The position numbers and the translations under genes are program-made. The notes beneath the pieces were generated by a model. That model saw nothing but the letters and a program-made list of their open reading frames with translations, had not been told where the DNA came from and did no database searches. Below are positions 1 through 11,066 of a stretch of 64,000 nucleotides of DNA, one piece after another. The stretch is from Hydra vulgaris (Eukaryota > Cnidaria > Hydrozoa > Anthoathecata > Hydridae), in NCBI RefSeq assembly GCF_038396675.1, contig NC_088921.1, forward strand, positions 16,018,501 to 16,082,500, read 5' to 3'. The stretch's first letter is position 1. Every line of letters begins with the position of its first letter.

Positions 1-150
1 GCTGAAGAATATGACCTTTTTTTAAAGAACATCACATACTGCCAAATGAAGTCCGTGAGCATAACACAGCTGGTGTTCAATACCACTTAGCCGTCCAAGT
101 TTTTTCATTACGGAAGCTCCGTCAGTGACTTTAGCTATGATGTGCTTTTT
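1..150 (-). pseudogene. hAT transposase fragment (central block)
   Basis: Read on the minus strand, one frame gives the central block of hAT-family transposases: a TDGASVM-type motif followed by HQLCYAHGLHLAV, then a TAA stop after DVL. In intact hAT proteins the Asp of this block lies in the RNase H-like catalytic core. The piece is cut by the window edge and by the stop, and nothing recognisable follows it. A second hAT remnant with the same block lies at the other end of the window (62.2-63.4 kb) in the same orientation. The family call is secure; whether both came from one family of elements is not. Confidence 0.75.
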
Positions 151-735
151 AATTGATAAATTGAAATCTGGAAGTTTATTTTCAACCAATAAATTTCAAT
201 CATTAAATAATATATAACAAACGTTAATCTAGTTTTATCATTCATATTCATTAGAATTATATATTTCATGATCAATGTAATAAAATTACAATTAATGTTA
301 ATTAAACAATAAGCAAAAAAAATTCCAACAACTATTTTAAAAAATTTTGAAAAAATGTAAACATTGTTATTATTACTATAATTATTAACATTATTAAATA
401 AAAATAAAATATAATAATAATATAATAACTATATTTATAACTAATCATTACATAAATATATTATATTAATTATAATTGTTTATTGTATATTATTATATAT
501 TCAAGACAAGTTAATTGTATGATAATAAAAAAATTATTAAACTTTTAAACTATTAATTCGTATTTTTTTAAATACGAATTATTTTAATAGTTTATAATAA
601 CTAAATAAAATTAGTTCGTATTTTTTAAAACATATTTAGTCAAAAAAAAAATACTTTAAGTATTTCATTTATTATTTATTAATTATTACTTATATTTTAT
701 TGAAGATATTAAACATTTTTTTGTGTTACAAAGTT
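151..735. other. AT-rich intergenic DNA with a small foldback
   Basis: No coding signal seen. An imperfect inverted repeat at about 547-592 pairs AATTCGTATT with ATACGAATT around a short T-rich loop. The rest is low-complexity A/T sequence. Confidence 0.5.
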
Positions 736-737
736 TT

Positions 738-1335
738 TTAATTCATCGAGGTTAAGGAAATATTTTCCACGGTATCCCATCTCCAACTTATTGATATTCA
801 AACAACGATTCTATTCATAAATCTCTTCAATGAAATCGATGTCTATTTGAAGTGAAAGATTTAATTCTTCACAAAGATCCACGGAATCCATTTTCACGGA
901 AATCCATTTTCACGGAAATCCATTTTCGGAATCCACGGAATCCATTTTCATAATCCACGGAAAAAAATTTTCGCGAACCCTTAAATCTTATCTTTTGGTT
1001 TCCATCCTTCGAATTTAATTGGACACCAAAAGTCGACACTACGAACATTTGTTAAACATTGAATTATAAGATTTATTTCTTCATCACTTAAATTATTTTT
1101 ACTAACATTTAACGTCGATAACTTTCTTCCAGATTTAATGTAAAGATTTACGAAATAATTTTCACGTTTTGTAAGAAGTTTTCCAATCGCTAATCGAAAC
1201 CTCCCACTCTAGTTCATTGACGATTAATTTTATTTCATCGGTAAGTGATGATTGACTATTATAAAAACATTCAATGAATAAATTCTTGTAATAAACTTTT
1301 ACCACTTTGACGAAATAATTTAAGTAGAGGATCTA
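738..1335 (-). pseudogene. degraded leucine-rich-repeat-like coding remnant
   Basis: On the minus strand a 75-codon open stretch (about 1209-981) contains LSTLNVSKNNLSDEEINLI followed by a Cys/Trp-containing segment, the spacing of a ribonuclease-inhibitor-type leucine-rich repeat. Upstream, coding-like sequence (SLTDEIKLIVNELEW) sits in a different frame, implying a frameshift near 1190. Downstream (about 885-740) another coding-like stretch carries one in-frame TAG. A short tandem repeat at 878-962 separates the two parts. NLR-type receptors carry such LRRs and are numerous in cnidarians, but no NACHT or death-fold domain is visible, so parentage is a guess. Single-copy or mobile origin cannot be told from here. 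Confidence 0.4.
878..962. repeat. minisatellite, CACGGAATCCATTTT units
   Basis: Four to five irregular copies of a ~17 bp unit (consensus CACGGAAATCCATTTT), some truncated, lie inside the LRR-like remnant. Their irregular lengths would shift the reading frame, consistent with decay. Confidence 0.8.
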
Positions 1336-1929
1336 AAAAAAAACAAATTTTATATATAAATAAACAAATAAATAATAATTTAAATGATAATCGAAATTAT
1401 AAAACATAATATATACAATAAAATAATCTTGATATTTGTACATATATATATATTAGGTTATAATTGGATAAAAAATTATATACAATATATTATTACTATT
1501 ATTATTAATTGCATTATAATTTTTATATATTTTTTTAAATATTAAATTAGTATCGTAATTCTTATCAAAAATTATAAAAAATATTTTTATTTTATTAATT
1601 TGAAGACTTAACATTTTTAAAACAAAAGAATTTCTTTTTATCACAAAGGTAACATACTAAAAGTAATATAAAACAAATTAATTATTTATATAAATTAAAA
1701 AATAAATTCAAATTCGACCTTGATTGGAAACTAAAAAAAAAGCGCTTTTGTGAACAGTATATATATTTTATAATAAAATTTAAATTTTAAAACAGTTATT
1801 TATAATAAATTTTAAAACAAAAAGTATGATTTATTAATAATACAGTCGCAATAATAAACAATAATTTCATCATAGCAACAAAGCTATGGTTACCTATGAA
1901 ATACGATAAAGGAAATAGCGAAAGATATT
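1336..1929. other. AT-rich DNA, nothing recognised
   Basis: Low-complexity A/T sequence; the short ORF here has no recognisable similarity and a composition expected by chance. Confidence 0.5.
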
Positions 1930-3097
1930 AAGATTATTGTACAATGGATTCCATCTGAACTAAATCTAACCGATCGATATTCACGAATCCTTCAAAAATG
2001 GTGCAGAACAGTGTGTGCAACCGGATTAATCCAACAGAGAGACATATGGAAAGTTCACTTATTTGGTCATTTTGGTGTCGATTGAACATTGCAACTTTGT
2101 TTACGAAACAACCAGAATGTATCACGTAAGGAGGTTTCAGCAGTAATTGCAAGTTGTAACCAGTGTAACACCATCGATCCTTATTCCGTAAAATGGAGGC
2201 ATGGTCAGCTGAGTGAAAGCAGAACTGGAATCTGATTGCCCTCGATGTAAAGCATGTAGGTGCAGAACTGTACTTATCAATGATTGATTGTGGCCCATCA
2301 CGGTATACAGTGTGGCGTAAACTGGTAACCAAAACAGTGGCTGAAATTACTGGAAAGCTGGAAGAAATATTTTCCTTACTTGGACCACCAGTTTGCCTTC
2401 TAATGGAAATTTCTTTCACACACGCTAACAAGGTTTGCTGACAAATGGGATGTTGATTAAAGATTATCGAGCAGCTCATCAAGCTCAAGGCAATGGTATC
2501 ATTGAACGCATACACAGAACAATTAAAAGAACAGTCGCCCGCTCACGTTGCTCAACGGCTCTTGCAGTATTACTGTTTAATGAGACGATATCATCAAACT
2601 GTAGTAAAAGTCCATCGCAGCAATTTAAGCAAAAAACAACATCGTTTATACCAGGTGTCGATACAGATAAGAAAGCTGAAAAATATGAAGTAGACAACAT
2701 ATTCAAGGAAGGTGACTATGTTTGGGTAAAACCAGCTCAAGAAACAAAATGTGACCAGTCTTGGATACCAGGTATTGTACAGAAACAAAATACCTGGTCG
2801 TTCGACGTCGAAACTGCAAATAGGGTATTCCCACGACATACCTCACACTTGCGTCACCATATTCCAGACTTTCATTATAAAAATGACTCATTTAACGATG
2901 GTCTTGATATACTAAAAGATGAAGTTGGTAACGGTAAAGGAAGATATAACGAGGATGCCGTTCAAGTTTGAATTGATTCTCAAGAATGCAACGAACAAAT
3001 GATAACGCGCTCCAGACAAATAATAAGAGCCCCACAACGATTAAACTTACGAGTTAATTCACCAAGAGGGCATGTTCTTTTAAAGTGGGTGAATTAA
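1930..3097 (+). pseudogene. Ty3/gypsy pol remnant: RNase H end and integrase
   Basis: The fragment starts with the end of the RNase H region (VQWIPSELNLTDRYSR). The integrase then follows in order: an HHCC zinc site (HLFGHFG ... CNQC), the core around LYLSMIDCGPSRYTVW, the GNGIIERIHRTIKR segment with the catalytic Glu, and a C-terminal part with EGDYVWVKPA and FPRHTSHLRHH. The frame changes several times before 2435; from 2435 it is open to a TGA at 2971, then continues in the same frame to a TAA at 3097 with a basic tail. The second catalytic Asp falls in a frame-broken stretch and is not recovered. Reverse transcriptase and gag are absent here. The gag/RT remnant at 57.1-62.2 kb is of a similar family. 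Confidence 0.85.
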
Positions 3098-3296
3098 AAT
3101 TATTACGTATACGTGCTAAAAGTCACAAAGCTAAGAGGATTCTGAGACTTAGTAAAGTAAAAGAAAAAAAGCTTGTTTTTTGGCTTAAATTTTTAATTCA
3201 ACTTTTTAAATATAGATTATGTCAACTGGAATCTTACATGTTAAAAACATTTGCGCAATTAGCATAATTTGTTTGATTTTGCTAATTTTCAGTTCT

Positions 3297-3343
3297 AAAT
3301 TTTTTTAATTCATAAAATAGTTTTTTATGAATTAAAAAAATTT
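3297..3343. repeat. perfect 21 bp hairpin (first of a pair)
   Basis: Arms 3297-3317 and 3323-3343 are perfectly complementary, with a 5-nt loop (TAGTT). It abuts a second perfect hairpin. Confidence 0.95.
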
Positions 3344-3388
3344 CTTTAAATATCCTTAAATTGTAACTATTTAAGGATATTTAAAGAA
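3342..3388. repeat. perfect 20 bp hairpin (second of a pair)
   Basis: Arms 3342-3361 and 3369-3388 are perfectly complementary, with a 7-nt loop (TGTAACT). It overlaps the end of the preceding hairpin by two bases. Confidence 0.95.
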
Positions 3389-3640
3389 GGAATAGAGAAA
3401 AAAGTTTCCAAACAAAACAAAGAAAGAAATGAAACCATAAAGTCAGAACCATAAAATCAATATAATTAGAGCTGTAATCATAACCATGATATTCTCTGGG
3501 GAGTATCTGACACTTGTACTATATGAATGATTGCAAATAAAAACCTGCTTTTGTTTCAAGCGCTCTCAAGAACAAGAAGATTCTTTTGTTCTTCTAATTC
3601 TGGTTTCTCCTTACAATACAAAGTAATCGATCTTCCAGTC

Positions 3641-4235
3641 CTAAAGACAAAATCATAAAATTCAGGAATGTAATCTAAATAATAACAAAAATATTTAAAC
3701 ATTTAAAATATTGTTTATACACATGAAATTACCCACACGGTGCATAGGAACATGCTCTGAGACCTTGCAACACACCCACAGAATAATTTTTTTGTTTATT
3801 ATCATAAGACTCTTCCTTATTTCAAAAACGTAAAAAACAACTTTATTCGCAGGGGCCTAGGGAGAAAATGTATTTTAGGCCTAGTAAGTTTGTTGTTCAA
3901 GTGCCTAGTAATTTTGTTGTTCAAGAAAGGCAACTATAAACTATGTAGCATACTCAAATTTTTGGTATGTTAATACTGGTATCAAATGAGGATGACTAGC
4001 AAAAAGTTTAGGTAAATGAGCTAACCCAACCCCGTCCTGACCCTTAATTGCCCTCTTCCTAGAACTATGTCTCATAACATAATAAATTTTTTTTTAAGTT
4101 TTTTAAATTAGACAAAAATTTATTGACAGATTTGAAGTTTTATCCAAAAATCACTTTCTGTTTAAGATTTATGACCATTTGAAGTTTAAAATTCCAAAAT
4201 TTAAACTAAGTGATAAAATTAAATTAGAAATAAAG
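3641..4235. other. non-coding, unassigned
   Basis: No ORF of interest. Two near copies of a motif containing GCCTAGTAA(G/T)TTTGTTGTTCAAG lie at about 3878-3930. Confidence 0.4.
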
Positions 4236-4240
4236 AAACA

Positions 4241-4420
4241 ATGAGTAAAGCAATGAAAAATTCAATCTAAGACTATTTTGATATTGATGAAAATAATCGC
4301 TCAAAAGCAATTAGTAAATTTTGCAAAATGAAAATATCAAGAGGAGGAACATCTGGCAAAAAAATGACAACATACAATTTAAGAGGACATATGAAAGCAA
4401 AACATATAAAAGTTTTCTAA
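4241..4420 (+). pseudogene. BED-type zinc finger fragment (hAT N-terminus)
   Basis: The frame gives DYFDIDENNRSKA, a KFC segment, ISRGGTSGKK, TTYNLRGHMKAKH and a stop, the order of a BED zinc finger as found at the N-terminus of hAT transposases. The Trp position before DYF is a TAA stop, and the first zinc-ligand Cys appears to be Ser, so the finger cannot be functional. No transposase core follows. It is a solitary scrap, probably the end of a deleted element. Confidence 0.65.
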
Positions 4421-5178
4421 AAAATAGATTAAATAACTTTTAAAATAGGAATTTTTTTTTGTTGAAGTTTGGAATTTGTCAATAAATTTTATTTTAGTTT
4501 AATAGAACACAAAAAAAGATTTGAAAAATTTGTTTTAGGAACTATACCCGAGGAGTGGGGGTGGTTTGGAATTAGAGATCTTCTCTAACACCACAAAACT
4601 GCATTAAAAAAAACATGTCAGCGAGCATTTATTTCGAGTTTCGAAAGGGAAATTGCAAAGAATTAGCAATGTTACTAATTGTTAATAATTAAAGTAATAA
4701 CTCCTTACACTCGTTGAATTTTGGACTGAAAACATGCTTTTGGTCATTTAATTGAAATTTATTTAACGGGGCCAAATATATAATGCCAATATTATAAGTG
4801 CACATCAGAAGTTTTTATTTCAAGCATTTATTTAAAATCCCTCTATTTGAAGTTTTTCATTTGAAATCCCTAACCATGCAAAAGAACGTGTTGATTTTGT
4901 TAAAATTTTTGTTGCTTCAGAAAATGTTATTTAATTTTATTTCACAGTAAAACAGCTTCAGCAAGCAAAAACAACATTGAATCATTGCTAACAAACAAAA
5001 TGGCTTCACTTTGAGTGAAAACTAATAATGCGAATGTACAATACAATTCGAGACACTATATACGCATTTTGATTAAATCAACTTTGCTTTGTTTTTAGTA
5101 ACTGTTTATATCTTAGGATTAATTAAATTAAAAGTCAAAAACAAATCAAAATAAATAAAAATAACATTTATAACATAC
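4421..5178. other. dynein intron or flank, nothing recognised
   Basis: AT-rich sequence without coding signal. If the dynein locus continues to lower coordinates, this is its next intron; no further exon was found. Confidence 0.4.
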
Positions 5179-5315
5179 TTTTCTGATTGTCTACATACAC
5201 TTTCATGAAAATATTTGCACATTTGAAAATGCTGCAGATTTTGAATAGTTGGCTCTATATTGATATCTTTTAAAAATGCTCTTGTCACCATTTCTAATGC
5301 ATCGTCAGGCCATGC
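5179..5315 (-). pseudogene. dynein heavy chain exon, end of AAA4
   Basis: The exon encodes AWPDDALEMVTRAFLKDI and CKYFHESVCRQSEK, the conserved segment after the AAA4 sensor region that precedes the stalk in dyneins. The acceptor (TTTAATAG before 5315) and the donor GTATGT (from 5178) are both intact, and no stop interrupts it. It is the last (3'-most) dynein exon seen. Confidence 0.85.
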
Positions 5316-5444
5316 CTATTAAACACATTTATAAAATTATGGTGATTTATATTTCTGTTTTTGATTTTTATGACACCTTTGTAAAGTTAATAATAATACA
5401 AATATTATAATAATCAAACATAAATATTGAAAAAAAATTTAAAT

Positions 5445-6412
5445 TTATTGATGGAGATGGCATTAGATGGACACAGCGAAGCAAGGGCTATTGCTCGCGA
5501 CGATTTAAAAGCTTTTGATAAAGTTTGGCATGCTGGTGTTTTCCATAAGCTTGTTTCATTTGGTGTATGTGGAAAGGTTTTTGAAATTATTTAATCATTT
5601 TTTTCTAACACCATTATTAAACTCATACTTAAAGCTTTGCAGTGGCTTCTGAATTTTAATTTCAACAAAACTGCAACAAAAGTTATTTAATGCAAATAAT
5701 CATCAAAATATTTTCAACATTTCTATGTTATTTAGTGGCAAATCTCTCACTAAGTTCTCTTCTTTTTCTTCTTCGGTTATCATTCACTACTGACCTCTGA
5801 TGAAATACCATTATATTCAATCCATTGCAAAGTTAGCATCAGCTAAGATTGCTTCACTTTATTGTGCATTTTCTTACTAATGATTCAATTATCAACTTTA
5901 ACAAATATCTTTGCTCCTGTATGGAATACTGTTGTCATATTTGGGTTTGTTCTTCTAATGATGCTCTTTCACGACCAGACCGAAAACACTTTTTAAAAGT
6001 AGTTGGATCTGCTTTATCTACTTGCGCCACATTTCTATCATCAAAAATGATGGAAAAGTGGCTCTAGTTGTATCAATTTCTCTTTTCTAAAAAATTACTG
6101 CTGATCACTGATCTCAAAAGTATACTTACTATTTCCATTAGAACACTGATCTCAAAAGTTTACTTACTATTTCCATTAGAACACTGATCTCAAAAAGACT
6201 GCTGCTCAACTGAGCTTTCATTTCTAGTACCATCAACTGGTCATTCAGCACCCTTTTACTCTATCTGACAATTCATGCTCTAAAAACTTTTATTCGACCA
6301 GTTTTTTCTCCTTGCACATCCATGGTTTGGAACTCTCTTACATCTTCATGTTTTATTGACTCATACAACCAAGAAATTTTTAACTATTCTGTCAAATATT
6401 TCCTTGCTCTTT
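5445..6412 (+). pseudogene. LINE reverse transcriptase remnant
   Basis: Pieces of a non-LTR reverse transcriptase on the plus strand: DLKAFDKVWHAGVFHKL (RT box around the first catalytic Asp), then after a gap CMEYCCHIWVCSS (post-RT connection region), and a C-terminal VWNSLTSSCFIDSYNQ ending near 6412. Frames differ and the segment holding the second catalytic pair is missing. The CMEYCCHIW motif is typical of the LINE branch abundant in cnidarians and arthropods (Jockey/CR1-like); clade not resolved. It lies in a dynein intron, in the opposite orientation. Confidence 0.75.
6106..6195. repeat. 38 bp tandem repeat inside the LINE
   Basis: Unit starts at 6106, 6144 and 6182, beginning CACTGATCTCAAAAG; two full near-identical copies plus a 14-bp third start. 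It is a local expansion within LINE coding sequence and disrupts the frame. Confidence 0.9.
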
Positions 6413-6744
6413 AACAATAATCTTGATATTTTTTATATTTAAATTCAATCAAATTACAAATGCAGATTCTCTAATAAAACCCTAATTTTTAAGAAAAAGT
6501 TTAAATAAAAAATATAAAAACAGCTTTTTAAAACGACAGCGTTTCTATTTATTTTCGCTAAAAGTTTGTTGTTTAATGTTTGTTTTAATTACTTTTCTTA
6601 ACGATTTCTTTAATTTATGCTAAATTATTGCAGCTAAACTATTACCGCTGACTTTGTGTTTGTTTTAAAATAAAATAAATAAACAAACCGACAAGAAAGC
6701 AAGTTAAATAAAATGTTGTAAAAAGGATTGCAAATGTTATTGGA
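6413..6744. other. AT-rich intronic DNA
   Basis: No feature recognised between the LINE 3' end and the SINE tail. Confidence 0.5.
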
Positions 6745-7005
6745 TCCTGTTTTTTATTTATTTATTTATTTCTTTTTGTTATTTCACTTCCTCAAGGCCA
6801 AGAAAACCACTACAGACGAGGAGGCTACTTTATTGTGGTTATAACCCTCTCTCAACTCTATAACTCCAAAACATGAACTTTGACAAACAAGACCGCTGCT
6901 CGGAGAAACAAGTTGAACGCATTACTACTAGGGACGTGGTAGGGATTGAACTCGAAAACTCTGGTTTATGAACCAAGCGCTCTACCACTACACCAATAGC
7001 ACATC
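6745..7005 (-). mobile_element. tRNA-derived SINE, tRNA-Met-like head
   Basis: On the minus strand the element begins with a tRNA-like head: an A-box-like TAGTGGTAGAGCGC, a loop centred on CAT (Met anticodon, followed by AA), and a B-box-like GAGTTCAATCCCT. A ~190 bp non-tRNA body follows, ending GGCCTTGAGGAAGTG, and then an A-rich (AAAT)n tail at about 6750-6770. Head, body and tail in that order define a SINE. The cloverleaf is too imperfect for a working tRNA gene. No clear target duplication was identified. Confidence 0.8.
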
Positions 7006-7734
7006 TTTACTTACTTGCTTTACACCTACTTCCTTAAACTGCTAAGCTTAAGCCTCATCATAATAGCATCTCTTTACCCTTCTTACAAATAATACCATGA
7101 TTGATGCTCAAGCAAGCTATCATCATGTGCTCCATCAACCAATCTTGCAATTGAAATAAAAAAATTGAAAAAAAAATAATTTCTTACTTCAAACATATTA
7201 TTTTTGTTATATTCACGCTTTATATCGCTATTACACAAGTTTTTCACTTCTTATTTTTATGAATAAATGTTTTTTTTTGCAGATTAACCAGAGATTTTTT
7301 AGATTTTGATGTCTCTAGTGTATTTTAGACAGTTATTGTTTAGAATTGAATTAATTTTGTTCGCTAAAATAAAACTTAATAGATGGTGAGTTTTATAACC
7401 CCTAGTGGTGGTAAATTTTGTCTGAAACTCTGTTGTCGCCATTGAAATCTAGAATTCAAGTCATTTTATTCACATAATTTTAAAAAATATCCAGAACCAT
7501 TATTAGATATTGCTAGATTTTTAATAGACTAAACAAGTTAAAACTTATTATATTAGTTTTCATTTTAACCAGATTATTTTTGTTTCAGATAATCTTGTTA
7601 AACTTGAAATTGCAAGAAATTTTTACTTTTTTTCAAACTCACAAACAAACTTATACTTGTTCAGTAATTAAGTCAAGTTGTTGAATATTAACTTTCAAAA
7701 AATTGATTGAATTTTTTATATAAATAAAATCTTT
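7006..7734. other. dynein intron, nothing recognised
   Basis: AT-rich, no coding signal or clear repeat. Confidence 0.4.
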
Positions 7735-7935
7735 ACCAGCCCTTTTTTTTTACCTCATTCTAAAATTCCCTTTCATATCCAATTGTACAAAAATACCTAG
7801 ATCTCTCTCTATTACACTGTTTGAGAGGTCATAATTTATTCCATTTACACTTAATGTGTATGGTTTAACAATACCTCGAAAAACATTTTGAATGCCAAAT
7901 CTCATCACCTTACATTTTTTAGTTCAAATTAAGTT
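7735..7935 (-). pseudogene. LINE fragment (post-RT region)
   Basis: The minus strand reads KCKVMRFG and, further on, IERDLGIFVQLDMKGNF, matching the segment downstream of the catalytic YADD in LINE reverse transcriptases (usually KCKVMHFG ... RDLGV). About 60 codons remain, ending at an in-frame stop; no RT core is left. Confidence 0.55.
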
Positions 7936-9469
7936 CCAATTGTTGCATTTGATTCTCATCTGATTTGAAATTGTGAACTTTCATTAAGAAATTTATTAAA
8001 ACTATAAAACAATGTAATAATTGCTTTTTTAACGTTATTTTATTATGATTTATTTTGTAACATTTTTGTTACATCTAATAACAATCTATTCTATTCAGAC
8101 CTAAATACAACAAAAAAATATTGAATTATTAGGCTACTGTTATTTGTGTTATATATAGAATGACTTCTAAAAATAAGTTTTTATCATGTTATTTTCATGA
8201 CTTAATTTCCCATACAAAAAGTTTAAGTCCAAAAAAGTTTTCTGATTGTTATATTTACGATACTTGTTCAATTGAGACACTTGTTTAATTAAAACTCAGA
8301 AGTAAAAAAAGCTTTCAAATTTGGATGTGTCAAGTGCTTTGTCTTCATCAATTTTGTTCCATAATTCAAAGTCTCATTTATTGACAACACTTTGAGACTA
8401 AAAGTGTTAGCCCTCTGTTTATTTCTTATATAGTTATCATAGTATTTAAACATATTAGTTTCTGATTTAAAAACATGGTCTGGTAACAACTCTATTTGAA
8501 TTGATATTACTTTACATGGCTAACTGAGACTCTAAGAATTTTATTGTTTTGAATCTCATATTTAAAACAACATTTTACCATTAAATATTTAATTTATTTC
8601 TTTGATGCAGAAGTTTTTTGACAAGATTATGTTGCGTTTAGATTAAACCAAGATAAATACATTTTTGTAGTATAATAGATAATATTAATTATAATAAGAT
8701 AAATATATATTTTAGTAAGAGGTAAACTAATATTATATACCAACAAACTAATTCTCAACATATGCACCAATTTAAATTCAATATATGATAGGATGGCTAA
8801 CACCCTATAACAGTAAATTGCCTCAGTATTATAAAATATTTATATTTATTAGAATTACACATTAAAAATTCTTCAGTATTCTGCTTTTCTTGCACATAAC
8901 AAACATTGTGCTCAATCACAAATTTAATCACAGATTTAAACCCAAAGTTCAGTAACAAATTAAATAGAAGATTAAAAAAAAATTTTTTATGTGAATAAAA
9001 CCAACAAGTTTGAATATTATTATCAAAAACTAATACAGCGACTCATTTTACTTATCACTCTAACTGAACGTGAATTCCACTAGAGATCCTAATTGTATAA
9101 ATGGAATTACCTAAAATCAATCGATGCAACAATTGCAAAGTGCAAACAATTAAAAAGTGCAACAATTAAAACAAAAGTGCAAACAATTAACAATGTGCAA
9201 CAATTAAAAAGTGAAGGAAACATTCTTAAGCAAATTCTAAAAGCATCTCAAATTGGGCTCATTGGTAAAACTATCTGAAGGTTTGCTTTCACTCTATTAA
9301 TGAAGTAATTATACATTGCTAATGGAGTAGAATCAATTTTTTTACCCTAGAACGATTAGAAAAAAAATGAAAACAACACATAATAAGTAAACTGATAATA
9401 ACATGGTAAACAAAAAAACTATTTAACTACTTCATTTCTCCCTTGCATTTGATTAATTTTATCATTTTA
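7936..9469. other. dynein intron; small ORF and an irregular repeat
   Basis: A 66-codon minus-strand ORF (8289-8489, with KYYDNYIRNKQRAN) resembles LINE C-termini only weakly. At 9120-9215 an irregular minisatellite repeats TGCAACAATTAAAA/GCAAACAATTA. The dynein exons expected between AAA4 fragments (segment before AWPDDALE) were not found. Confidence 0.35.
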
Positions 9470-9818
9470 TTAGCTTTCTTGTCAGCAGCAAACATATTTG
9501 GCACATCACCTGTATTTAGAATCATGTTGATATCCACAGCAAACAGCTCATCTTTTATTTAATTATCAATAAACAAAAAAACAGTTGATTTACCATCAAC
9601 TCCAGATAAAATTAACAGCTAAAATTAAAACACAATTAAAATATTTCAACATTTTGTTTTGAAAATATAATTAAAAGATTTTCTAATGAAACCTTTTTAA
9701 GATCATTGTGCCAATCGATTTTATAGTAACTTTTTGAAATCTCAATTTGAAACAGTACAAAATCTGCAATGAAAGTTGCTAACTTTGCAATACTTTGACG
9801 GCCACTTCCTCCAACACC
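9470..9818 (-). pseudogene. dynein AAA4 P-loop exon and following exon
   Basis: Exon 9818-9693 is exactly 42 codons, from GVGGSGRQSIAKLATFIADF to DWHNDLKK: the axonemal AAA4 Walker A and following helix. Exon 9618 to about 9470 reads LLILSGVDGKSTVFLF, a stop (TAA at 9559-9561 where Gln is expected), then KDELFAVDINMILNTGDVPN, the AAA4 Walker B/sensor region. A short intron (9619-9692) with GT/AG ends separates them. The first exon starts in phase 0 while the preceding one (18.0 kb) ends one base over, another sign of decay. Confidence 0.9.
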
Positions 9819-9887
9819 CTAAGTCCAAATTTTTATATAAAGTAAAAGTTTTTCAAAAGACACAATAAAACACAAATTAATTAATGA

Positions 9888-9927
9888 TTTGAGAGATACA
9901 AAATTAATTAATTTTGTATCTCTCAAA
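9888..9927. repeat. perfect 40 bp palindrome
   Basis: Two 20 bp arms (TTTGAGAGATACAAAATTAA and its complement) meet without a spacer, 70 bp upstream of a dynein exon in its intron. No flanking element was recognised. Confidence 0.95.
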
Positions 9928-11006
9928 GCAAGGAAATGCATTTATTTTACGTTTTATAAAATATACTTAATGACAATATAAAAGGGCATTGACACTTAAA
10001 GCTGTAAAAAAAATCTGATTGATAGAAAAAAAAAATTATTTTCATTTTCTTAAAGATAAGATGTATATCAACTTTTATGAACCAATTTTTTCATGGCCTT
10101 ACATTTACTTGAGAAGTTATTGAGTTTCGATATAAACACAAAATTTTGTGATCTCAAAAATCTCAACATTTTACAATTAAATTAGAAACTAACAGTTTAA
10201 TACCTTTATTATTTTTATTAATTCTTTACAAATAATTATAATGTATAAAAAAACCTTTTGAATAATAAATACCGAATTTAAGTGATTTTATAAATGCTTT
10301 TCATTCACATTATTTATAAATTGAACAAAAAAAAGATTTAAAAAAAGTATGGATAAGACATATTACACTCTGCTAACTTAAAATTAGTTTAAATATAAAC
10401 ATTTCTGTTTCCTAAGGAAAACAATTTTATTCAAGTCATCTTTGGCTAAACAGTTGTAATTTCTTGTTTTTGTAGTTGGTACTTCAACTTTGAAAATGAT
10501 GTGTCAACTTTTCCAAAGTCATGAATAAATTCAAAATCTTTATCAACACTGCATATCTTTGCGCCTATCTAGACAAAATAACAACATGCATTTATTCCAA
10601 TTTACTTATTTTATGAAACACTTTTTATTAAAGGCATTACAAGAAAATTAAAAATAAAACAAAAATATTTTTGAAGACGATTCCACACAAATAAAAAATC
10701 TATTCGATCAATAAAAAATGCTTTTTAAAGATAATAAAAGGTATATTAAATATATTTTTTTTTACTTTTTGTAGTACAAACTGATGGTAACTACGTGTTC
10801 CAGGTATGACATTTGCAGTATCCAATAGTTCCTTAAAAGTGTTTCTCTCCAAAGTTAAATCTTCTGATGATAAATAAATGAAATGTATACCTTAATGTTT
10901 TCATTGCAATATTTGTAGATTGCTTTTGAAGATAAAAAATGATTACCTATATCTCTATTCAAGCTTGCTAGTGTTGCCAAACATATGACTGTACCACCTA
11001 TCCCAT

Positions 11007-11066
11007 CACAAGATTGCTTTCTGTGACTAGTTGTAAAAGCAACTAGTCACGGTAAGCAATCTCGTG
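11007..11066. repeat. imperfect 27 bp hairpin in coding remnant
   Basis: Arms 11007-11033 and 11040-11066 match with about four mismatches around TAAAAG. The right arm is an inverted copy of coding sequence, so it arose by a local inverted duplication that broke the frame. Confidence 0.85.

Larger units (their letters stand above)
3098..3640 (+). other. possible 3' UTR/LTR remains of the gypsy element
   Basis: The stretch after the pol stop contains an AATAAA at about 3537 and a less A/T-biased patch to about 3620, as an LTR might. No second LTR copy or target duplication was found, so this is a weak inference. It also contains the twin hairpins described separately. Confidence 0.2.

Noticed and set aside
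6940..7000. A tRNA-Met gene
   Set aside because: The boxes are present but the stems do not pair properly, and a SINE body and (AAAT)n tail follow.
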